NCBI RefSeq assembly: GCF_017591425.1
Contig: NW_024467120.1
Span: 2,914,001 to 2,978,000 of the forward strand
Direction of reading: 5' to 3'
Length of the DNA: 64,000 nucleotides
Origin: Ochotona curzoniae
Lineage: Eukaryota; Chordata; Mammalia; Lagomorpha; Ochotonidae
The position numbers were made by a program, and so were the translations under genes. Below are positions 55,952-64,000 of this stretch, in pieces; the stretch's first letter is position 1, and each line of letters starts with the position of its first letter. The notes beneath the pieces are model-generated. The model was not told where the DNA came from. It was given only the letters and a program-made list of their open reading frames with translations, and ran no database searches.

Positions 55952-56294
55952 TTTTCTTTTGTTTAAGATTTATTTATTTTTATTGAAAAGTCGGATTTAC
56001 AGAGAGAAGGAGACACAGAGAGAAAGATCTTCCATTCACTTGTTCTATCTCCAAATGGCCACAATGGCCAGAGCTGAGCTGATCCAAAGCCTGGAGCCAG
56101 GAATTTCTTCTGGGTCTCCCAGGTGTCCCTGGGTTCAGGATCCCAGGTTTTGGGCCACCCTCTAGCTTTCCCAGGCCACAAGCAGGGAGCTAGAAGGGAA
56201 GTGGAGCAGCTGGTACATGCATCGGCTCACATATGGGATCTCAGCACATGCAAGGTGAGGACTTCTGCCACTAGGTTACCACTCCAGGCCTGGG
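55952..56294 (-). mobile_element. CSINE, young copy with TSD
   Basis: TTAAGATTTATTTATTTTTA tail, GAAAGATCTTCCATTCACTT, GCCACAAGCAGGGAGCTAGA and head CCACTCCAGGCCTGGG. TACCCAACATTTC (55939-55951) and TACCCAGCATTTC (56295-56307) form a 13-bp duplication with one change. Confidence 0.94.
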
Positions 56295-56407
56295 TACCCA
56301 GCATTTCGAAGTTCAGCATCAGAAGTTTAGTGAGTTCAGTGCGCACAAAGTTTACTGTGCCCAAAGCCATGTTATCAATAAGGCTGGGCTTTCAGCACAT
56401 TTCTTTT

Positions 56408-56467
56408 TAAAAAAGAAAAAAAAAAGATTTGTTTATTTATTTTATTTGGAAGGCATATTTACAGAGT

Positions 56468-56502
<35 letters not shown>

Positions 56503-56745
56503 CTCTCTCTCTTTCTCTCAATGGCTGGAGCCGAGCCTATCCAAAACCAGGAGATAGGGACTTCCTCTGCGTCTTCTATGTAGGTGTAGGGTCCCAAGGA
56601 CTTGAACTACCTGCCATTGCTTTCCCAGGCCATAAGCAGGGGGCTGGTTTGGAAGTGGACCAGCTGGGACTAGAACTGACACCCATATGGGATGCTGGTA
56701 CTGGCAGGTAGAGAACGAACCTGTTGAGCTACCATGTTGGCTCCA
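56408..56745 (-). mobile_element. CSINE, old copy with CA/CT tail microsatellite
   Basis: Tail AAAGATTTGTTTATTTATTT, then (CA)15 and (CT)n at 56470-56519, CCAGGCCATAAGCAGGGGGC, GGACCAGCTGGGACTAGAAC and head CTACCATGTTGGCTCC. Confidence 0.9.
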
Positions 56746-58255
56746 AGCCCACTTCTTTTTAGCTCCAAATCTCATTCCTTTTCCAGTGTGTAACTTGGTC
56801 TCTCCAAGGCCAGCAAATGTGTAGTAGAAGCATCCACACTACTCCTCTACCAGACTGGCTCAGATGCCTGTGTGCATTTGTAGAAGACAGACATTATCAC
56901 CACGTGTGGCAGGCTAACAGAGCTCTTTTACGAATGTATACAATGGTTCCCAAGGAACGGGAGCTCTTCTGTGTTCTCGATTGGAGAGCGACTCCAAATT
57001 TTCTGAGTGAGTTGGGAGTGGAGGACAGAGGCAGAGGGCTGAGATGCAGACATGTAAAGGAACCTGAACAAGGGTTAAACATAAACTGGTATGGGGGAAT
57101 GTGACCAAAGTGCAACCTCCAAGGGACTGCAAGGCTGTCAGGTCCTGCAGGTGCAACTACATCCCAGCATCTTTACAGTCAAGGGAGAAGATGAGGACTT
57201 GGGGAGTCACGGTCCAGCCTCAGATCTAACCATCAGGGTACAAACAGCGATACCTCCTCTCAAAGGACAAGGACAGGGGAGGAGAGGACGCTGGGTTTCT
57301 CAATGTTTTCCTTAGAAAAGAAGCAGAAAATGTTTTCATCTCTTCAGAAATCAGTGATGAAATGTTACTAGTTTCTTCCTCCTAAATCAACTGAGGAGGC
57401 CAAGAACTTTTAGGTAACTTACCTGCCTTACATCAGCTGAAAGAAGTGAATTCTCTGCAGCTCACCACACCTCATGGCAGAGAAGGCTGGGATTTTGCAG
57501 ACAGGCCACCAAATAACACTCTGGTGAAGCTTGCAGAGCTATCAGAGGGTGGCTGTCTACTTCCTAGCAGGCACCAGCATCTGATCTGCTTTGCCAAGTA
57601 CGTCCTTGACTCGCCACTTCAAGACTGAGGAATCCATCACTCACTAGAGGGAAGCGAGGGAAAGAATTATTTATTATTATGAAATAACAAATGCAAGTAT
57701 TGCTAGATCTTTTTTCAACCTTGTTGACTTAGACTTCTGACAATTGCCTCTGGCCCATAAATTCACCTGTTACAGTTCCGTGCTTGTGTCTTGCAGGGGG
57801 AAATTCAACAGAGGATTGAAGAGAAAAAACAATAGAGTAGGTCCTGCCAACCACGCAAAATGGAACCTGTCAAAACTCTAATTTGTATGACACGGCTAAA
57901 GAATACCTAAAATACAGGGCCTGTCAATGAGCATCTGCATCAAAGTGTCCTTATTAGTAGCTTCAGTGCTTAGCTGTACACCTGCCAAACATGTCTAGGA
58001 GCTCAGAAGGGCATGCTGAATTAGGTCTGCCTCTGATGCTGTACACCTGAGCACCAGGTCACGGCCAGCTCATTGTGTACTCAATGCAGCACTCACATGC
58101 AAGTCATTAGGAAAGAGGCAGCTCCCTGCTTTGTAGAGCACCTGTGATCATAGCTGTGTAGTTACAACAAAAAAAAGTCATGACGTTGATTCCAGTTGGA
58201 ACCACAACAGTCTCAGAGATGCCTCTTTTAAAGACTAACCTTGTCCTCTCTTTTC
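56746..58255. other. About 1.5 kb of unique sequence, no gene seen
   Basis: The 95-codon plus frame at 56817-57104 overlaps two minus frames and has no known motif. No repeat was recognised. Confidence 0.4.
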
Positions 58256-58552
58256 CCTAAATGTGTATCTATTCATATTACTGAAAGTCAGAGATACAGA
58301 GATCTCCTATTCCCCAAATATCTGTGGTAGCCAGGAGTTGGACAGGCCAAAACCTGGTGCCAGGAATACAAGCTGGGTTTCCCACAAGGGGCAGCAGGGA
58401 CCCAAGTACTCGAGCTGCTATTTTTGCTCCCAAGGTACATATTGACAGGAAGCTGGGATGGGTAGCAGAGTCAGGACTTGAACCCAGGCACTGTGGTATG
58501 GCATGGATTATCCCAAGCAACAGCTTAATCAGTGCTCCAAATGTCCATCCTG
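58256..58552 (-). mobile_element. CSINE2-like copy
   Basis: AAGTCAGAGATACAGAGATC, GGCAGCAGGGACCCAAGTAC, TCGAGCTGCTATTTTTGCTC, TCAGGACTTGAACCCAGGCA and head AGTGCTCCAAATGTCC. Confidence 0.82.
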
Positions 58553-58563
58553 AGATTAACACC

Positions 58564-58845
58564 CTGCATATTTGAAAGGAGAGAGAGAGAGAGAGAGAGA
58601 CAGATTTTCTCCATTGATTCCTCAGATCTCTGCCATAGCCAGGGCTGGGCCAGGCTGAGGTCAGGAGCTATAACTCCACCTGTGTGTTCAGTGTGGGTGA
58701 TAGGAGCCCAAGCACCTACTTCCAGGGCGCACTTTAGCAGCAAGTTGAAATTGGGAACAGAGAAAGGACTCAAACCCAGAGACACTGGTATGGGATGTGG
58801 CATCCTAAGAGGTGGTTAATCTCTTGTGTCACCAATATTCAACAT
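58564..58845 (-). mobile_element. CSINE2-like copy with (GA)n tail
   Basis: TTTGAAAGGAGAGAGAGAGA tail with (GA)n at 58578-58600, CCAGGGCTGGGCCAGGCTGA, GGGAACAGAGAAAGGACTCA and head CTTGTGTCACCAAT. Confidence 0.85.
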
Positions 58846-60604
58846 GCAGGGTGTTGGAGAGTGAAAAGTGTGCAGTGATGTGGGAGACGATTTCCACAGC
58901 GGAAGTTATGGGCATCATCATAGTATTCTTGTTTCCAACCTGCTCAGATGTCTCTGAGAACAAATGCATGGCCTGTCCAGCCCCCAGGAGACATGGTGAC
59001 ATTTCCATAGGCTTGCAAAGGCCACTCAGCCCAAAATAGTGACAGTAAAGGATAGCAGAATTCTAGTCTGATGTTGGGATAGTGTCCACTTCGTGCCAGA
59101 TTGCAGACATATAGGGCCACACTGACTGACTGGAAGTCAACATCACATCGTCATTGCCGCTGTCTTCATCATCATCAACATCATCTTCATCACCTCGAGA
59201 GAGTAGGATGGGGTGTGGCGGACAGTGAGATGGATCCTGCAAATCTCACTGCTTGAGGTTTACAGTTTTGTAGGGATGAGGTTAGGGACGCCTGGGTTTG
59301 GGAAAACAGCTGGAGCCTTCGCTCTTTCATAGCTGAAGCTCTCTGTAAGTGAAATGCTGTGGAGTTTTTCTATTTTCACATCATTTCCTGGACTCAACTC
59401 TCTCCCTCAATGGGATTTGCATCAAAGGGAGACAGTTTCATGGCCATGCTCAGGAGATGTTCCTGATGATGTATTCGTCTATTTCCTTCATTTTCATATT
59501 GTTAATATACTTGCATTTCTTTGAATCATATGCTCACTATTCTTGGGTCAGGGGTTTTAATAATATGGTAAGATACATCATCATTTCAAAAAGTTCAGAG
59601 AAAATGGAATTAAAAGATACATTTATTTAGGTGCAAAAAATTGAGACATCTATAATTTTTCTCCATATTATACATTTTCCACACTATGTCTGAACACCCT
59701 TTCTCTACGTGGATTTCCATTTTTTTTTGCACCAATATAAACTTGTTCTCTATGATCTTTCTGAAGTCACTTCATAATTGCAGAACCATTGAAATTACTG
59801 CAAAAAGGTCTCTCTCTCTTCCTCTCTTCCTCTCTCTTTCACACACACGCACACACACAAAGCAGTTTTTATCTACAGCATGTGTGAGGAAGGTCAAACA
59901 CTCTACATCCCTTCAGCCATGCCAATGTAGCAGGAACTCCCTTACCTGTGTGTGGGTGAAGAACTTCCCACACTCATTCCTTCAGCGTCGCTGCTGTGTG
60001 CACTCCTGGGTATAACCACCTCTTTCTCCACAGAATAGACTTGAACACTGCCAGGCCTAAGAAGGAGCTGCAAACAGACTGCCTTCCGAAACTCACTGCC
60101 TTTCAGAGAGCCTATCTTCACAAAAATACCACCACCATGCACCACTCAGTAAGCCCTAAGAACTTGAGAGAGAATTGAGGCCGGCAGGTTGGCTAGCTTA
60201 TTTGACCTTGGTGTTTCCTCGGAGCTGGGGCCTTTTATATCTAGAACTGTGAGTTTATGTGTCTGTGATAGGAAAATAAAAAGGTATAGACAGAGCACTA
60301 TCTGGTCAACCAGCAATTGCATATGCATGGAAGTGAGCTGCCGATGTCAAGAAGGGCTACTCGGGCTGCAGCCTGCAGGATCTGCTCGATAGTTATTTGG
60401 TGTTTCTTTTCAGCAAGCACATGGCAAGGACTTTTCTAGCTCCATCTACCTGTCAAGTGGTAGGCCGACATGAGGACCTCAGAGCAGGAAATGTCCTTAA
60501 ACATCAGGTTTTACAATGGTTGGGGTGGGAACATTTCTTTAACCAGAAGATATCTGGAGAAGCATCTTCCCCAACACATATTCTCAGCCCTTTCATCTGT
60601 CTAC
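58846..60604. other. About 1.75 kb of largely unique sequence
   Basis: ATC-rich simple sequence near 59165-59195, CT/CA-rich simple sequence at 59805-59860 and a weak MaLR-like end (TCTAGAACTGTGAGTTTATG near 60240) are the only structures. No gene was seen. Confidence 0.4.
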
Positions 60605-60905
60605 ACATCTGACTACAGATGTATGGATTACTTATAAGGTCTCCATTCCACTGGTCCATAGGTATGTTTTTGTTTCAATACTATTCTGTTTATTGCAGTT
60701 TTGGAATCTATTTTAAAGGAGTGTGATGCCTCCTGATTTGTTATTTCTGCTCAAGGTTGCTTTGACTTTTGTGGCTCTATAAAAATTTCAGTAGTTTTTT
60801 TTTTTCTAGTTCTGTGAAAATATTGTTGAAATTTTGATGAGGAGTGCATTTGTGTCTTTAAATCACCTTCAAGCAGTACGCACATTTTAATGATATCGAT
60901 TTATT
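60605..60905 (-). mobile_element. L1 ORF2 segment, inverted part of a rearranged copy
   Basis: GTCTCCATTCCACTGGTCCA, AGGAGTGTGATGCCTCCTGA and TTGCTTTGACTTTTGTGGCT match L1 ORF2 beyond the reverse transcriptase, read backwards. It ends near ATTTTAATGATATCGATTTA, the WIGRINIVKM region. Confidence 0.85.
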
Positions 60906-61116
60906 CATGGTAAAATTTTTGATCAAGTTAGAAATAGAAAGAACACACTTCAGCATAATAAAAGCCGTACATATGCCAATAAATAACATCTTATGGAATA
61001 ACGGGAAAGCTGATGGGTTTCTCTTTAAGATCTGAAACAAGAGTGATGTCCTTTTTTCCCTTTTACCACTTTTATTCAATGTAGTAGTGGAAGTTCTAGC
61101 TAGGGCAATGAGGGGT

Positions 61117-61153
<37 letters not shown>

Positions 61154-61525
61154 CCAGCCAAATTGGGAATATGGAAGTCAAACTGACATTGTTTATAGAT
61201 GACATGATTTTACATATTAGAAAACGCAAGAGACTGCCAAAAAAAGCTGTTAGCACCAATAAACAAATTCAGCAAAGTTGCAGAATACAAAGTCAATGTA
61301 TAAAAATAATAGCATTCTTATGCATCAGTAGTGAATCATTTGAGAAAACGAAGAAAGAAAAGAACCTCATTTTAAATAGCCACCAAGAATAGCTGGAAAT
61401 AAATGTAACCAAAGAAATGAAGATGTTTACAGTGAAAATTATATACCACCGATGAAAGAAATTGAAGAGGTCATGAATAAATAGAAGATATTCCATGTTC
61501 AAGGGTTGGAAGCTTCACTCTCTAA
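60906..61525 (+). mobile_element. L1 ORF2 reverse-transcriptase segment
   Basis: YHFYSM-type decay, [27 protein letters not shown] (usually VKLSLFADDMILYI) and [15 protein letters not shown] run to GAAGATATTCCATGTTCAAG, the DIPCS region. A (GA)n run has expanded inside the frame at 61115-61153. Its last bases adjoin, in L1 coordinates, the first bases of the inverted piece at 60605-60905. Confidence 0.88.
61115..61153. repeat. (GA)n microsatellite inside L1 ORF2
   Basis: About nineteen GA/GAAA units between the LARAMRGE and GNMEVKL parts of the frame, where L1 normally has AGAAGGAAATA-like sequence. Confidence 0.9.
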
Positions 61526-61599
61526 CGGCGATTTTAATATACTATATTGGGAGATGTACTTGCTTTGTAAAACATGTAGAGGCACTGTTACTATTAGTA

Positions 61600-61965
61600 T
61601 GGCATTTTAGCAAGACACTGAAGCCCTGTTCACTTCTGTGCACTGATCTGTCAACAGAAATGACCATATTGACCTTGTGAGGTTATAGGGAGAAGGCAAT
61701 GGGTTGAGCGGCCTAGAGCGCAATGTCTGGACTCTAGTGAGCATGGTTAACTGGTTTATGCTTTATTAATCTCCGTGCTGTCATTTCCTTTCATTTCTTC
61801 CCCCTGTGCAACAAAACCTGAGACAGGCAAGGTGGATGACATCCTGCTTTGACAGTGAATCCGAAGAGGAGGTGAAGTAAGTCATCTGCGCTCAAGCAGC
61901 TAGCACTTGAATCCAGTGGAAAACCAAGCCCTGAAGCCAACAACAAAGCAAGTTCCTGAATCCAT
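61600..61965 (+). mobile_element. MIR fragment(s)
   Basis: CACTGATCTGTCAACAGAAA, TGACCATATTGACCTTGTGA and TGGACTCTAGTGAGCATGGT follow the MIR 3' half. GAGGAGGTGAAGTAAGTCAT and CAGCTAGCACTTGAATCCAG at 61865-61920 look like a second, core MIR piece. Confidence 0.6.
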
Positions 61966-64000
61966 TTTTTTTTCTGCACCTGTCTCCTGTGCTATTCTAT
62001 CATTTCCAGTGCCCGTGGGGGCCTCTAGGCAGTGGGAATGATTTCCAAGCAGTACTCTGAGGGCTAGATACCAACATGTTCATTTACAGTAAGGAGCAAA
62101 ATCACATTAAGTTATGACTTTATAGGTGGAAAAGCAGAGAGGGTTGACAGACAAAATGAAAAACTGCAGCACACTGGAAAATTGGTTTGAAATTCAATAC
62201 TCCCTGGAAGGAGACAGTATTCAAATGGTTAGCAGTGCCCAGGTAGCTCAGGGATCTTCAAGGTTATGTCTAAGCCTGCCTTCTCCTTGCTGGGATAGGT
62301 GGAGTACAGCACATGGATTGGGTAGGGACTAGATAGTCTAGGGCAGGGCAGGAGACCCAGCACAGCCTCAAGCAACAGTGACTGTACTTTGCAGGCGGGA
62401 GTGCAAGGCAGGCAGTTGCACACATTTGCTATGTTAAGGAAGCTCGTCAAATTATGGGATTTTCATTGGCTGAAGACTCAGGATTCTGTTTATGGCGTTT
62501 CCTAAATTACTGCTTTGGTTTCCAGAAATTTTATTTTGGAACTGAGTACTGTTTGGAACAAGGTTCTCTTCGGAAACAGATTTTGAGTCGTCCAATTAGG
62601 ACGCTGACTTAAGTCCTGGAGGAGAAATAGAACTGTAGTGCTGGCCTGGACGCACATATTTTCAGCTTCACTGCAAGCCAAATGAGCCTACCACTTTATT
62701 TCCTTGAAAATTCATTGTGGGGGAAAGGTGGATCTTCTTTGCCCTGCTTTAGGTACTGCGGGTGTTTGCGTCTTGCGCACTCCCAGCCAGTCCCCTCCCA
62801 GCTAGCTCCTTGGACTGACGTAGGTGAGGCCCACGTGAGAGCTGCACTAAGTGTCATCCGGAAGAGCTGCGAGGGTCTGCTGTCCTGTGGCTTCTGCCTG
62901 CTTGCAGGCCATGTAAAGGCTTTTGGGGGGAAGAATGGTAGAGTGAGGGTGGAAAGCACTTTTTGCCTTCTTCTACTTGAGAAGAGCTCCTGCCAGCTCC
63001 CTTCTTGGCACGCAGGGATCCTGGTGTGGTCTGTCCAGACCCACTTCTAATACGTGCGTTCATGCCCACAGGGCAGCCAGAGAAATTACCGGAAATACAG
63101 TTAAATTCGAGAGAAAGAAAAATCACTTTTAATACAAGCATGTTCCAAATACCAGGTGGAACATATTAATACTAAAAAAAAAAATTATGTTCTTTGTGTG
63201 TCTGTATTTCAAGCTTGACTATATGTCTTGCGTTATTTAAGTTTGGCAACCTCATTTCCCTGGGAAGTACAGACACGATGCCTAGTGAGTAGATAGGAAA
63301 AGAATGCTGATAACATGAGGGCTTTTAAAAAAATAAACAATATGATAATAAAAACATCAAGCCACTTTTCAAAGGAAAATCAGGGCATAATACTATTTCA
63401 AACACAAACTGATAGTTATGTTTTGCATATTCTCTGCAAGTTTTTGTCCTGGTACATTTTACTTTTTATGGCTATAATAATCCTTAACAACTCTATAATC
63501 TGCTTCATCCTCTTAATGTTGGCTCAAGTACCTTCTAGAATTTACACACTGCTTTTTTCTTTTATGATATAGTTCCCTAGGCTCTGGGATTTCCCTTACA
63601 CACACTGTTTTTTATAGTTAAAGGATAGCATAATGTTCCTTAGGATTGAATATTTTAGTGCTTAACTTTTAAAAAATTGGCAAGAAGTTTATTTAAATCA
63701 GAAATACATAGTTTCTGAAACTGGCAGCACTCCAGACTGAAGATGGTTCAGAATGTCCCCACCTACAATATGATTTTTTTTTAAATCAAAAAACAGGAAA
63801 TGACACGCAAAGATGACCTGATAAATATGATTCCGTGTTGGCTTTCTTCATGTGTAATTTGGCAGCCTGGGACTTGATTATGGTTCACTACTTACAGAAG
63901 ACACTTCGCATCAAATTGTATCATGCAAATAGGGAGGCAGGTTTACAGCAGATTTCCCTCTGTTGAATGATTGTCTTCTTCGGGTCATCCTGTTTACCTT
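61966..64000. other. About 2 kb of unique sequence to the window end
   Basis: No recognised gene, RNA or repeat. The frames at 62682-63050 (plus, 122 codons) and 62696-63141 (minus) shadow each other and carry no known domain. Confidence 0.4.

Overview
The window reads as non-coding, repeat-rich mammalian nuclear DNA from a lagomorph. About fifty copies of a tRNA-headed, pyrimidine-tailed SINE (the lagomorph C-repeat, CSINE) are spread over both strands. They sit with L1, L2, MIR, MER5-type and LTR fragments that are normal for a placental mammal. The youngest CSINEs share diagnostic stretches (a head GGGCCCGGCG, an interior reading GATGATTCACTCCCC on the minus strand, and a tail ending in CTGTATATCT before an A-rich run). 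They look more like a pika (Ochotona) subfamily than the rabbit consensus I remember. Lagomorph is near certain; pika is an inference.

I found no intact protein-coding gene, no spliced exon I could recognise, and no functional RNA gene. The one recognisable gene-derived locus is a processed pseudogene of somatic cytochrome c (CYCS) on the minus strand at about 37.26-37.74 kb. It has lost its start codon and one haem cysteine, and a later SINE insertion sits at its start. One unassigned 138-codon minus-strand reading frame (41496-41912) is reported at low confidence.

Layout. 0-12.9 kb: a GC-rich minisatellite at the left edge, then unique sequence with old CSINEs, a MER5-type and a MIR fragment, and a near-perfect 58-bp direct repeat 847 bp apart. 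12.9-20 kb: several young CSINEs with clear target-site duplications, a 15-bp minisatellite, and a composite locus at 17.4-18.9 kb. There a CSINE carries a roughly twenty-copy 35-bp minisatellite derived from its own middle and is also interrupted by an LTR-like element. 20-31.8 kb: many CSINEs, some as inverted pairs, a 29-bp head-only SINE with a perfect 16-bp duplication, and a strong CTCF-like motif near 28.46 kb. 31.8-34.4 kb: an L1 ORF2 fragment broken by a solo LTR and by a poly(A)-tailed segment of unknown origin, then an opposite-strand L1. 34.4-43.6 kb: mostly unique sequence with the CYCS pseudogene, a cluster of TAATTA-type sites, an L2 fragment and a MaLR LTR. 43.8-47.5 kb: the longest L1, decayed and on the plus strand, from the ORF1 end to the 3' UTR. 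47.6-48.2 kb: a large TTTC/TTCC/CTCC tract and a TG tract. 48.7-53.4 kb: minus-strand L1 fragments and more CSINEs. 53.4-64 kb: unique sequence, CSINEs, MIR, and an L1 with an internal inversion at 60.6-61.5 kb.

The sequence reads as layers of insertion. MIR, L2, MER5 and MaLR are the oldest. Decayed L1s and old CSINEs follow, then the LTRs nested in L1 and SINE, and young CSINEs come last. Several satellites appear to have been born inside transposons. I saw no previously undescribed biological system; the most interesting items are structural oddities of retroposon insertion and satellite birth.
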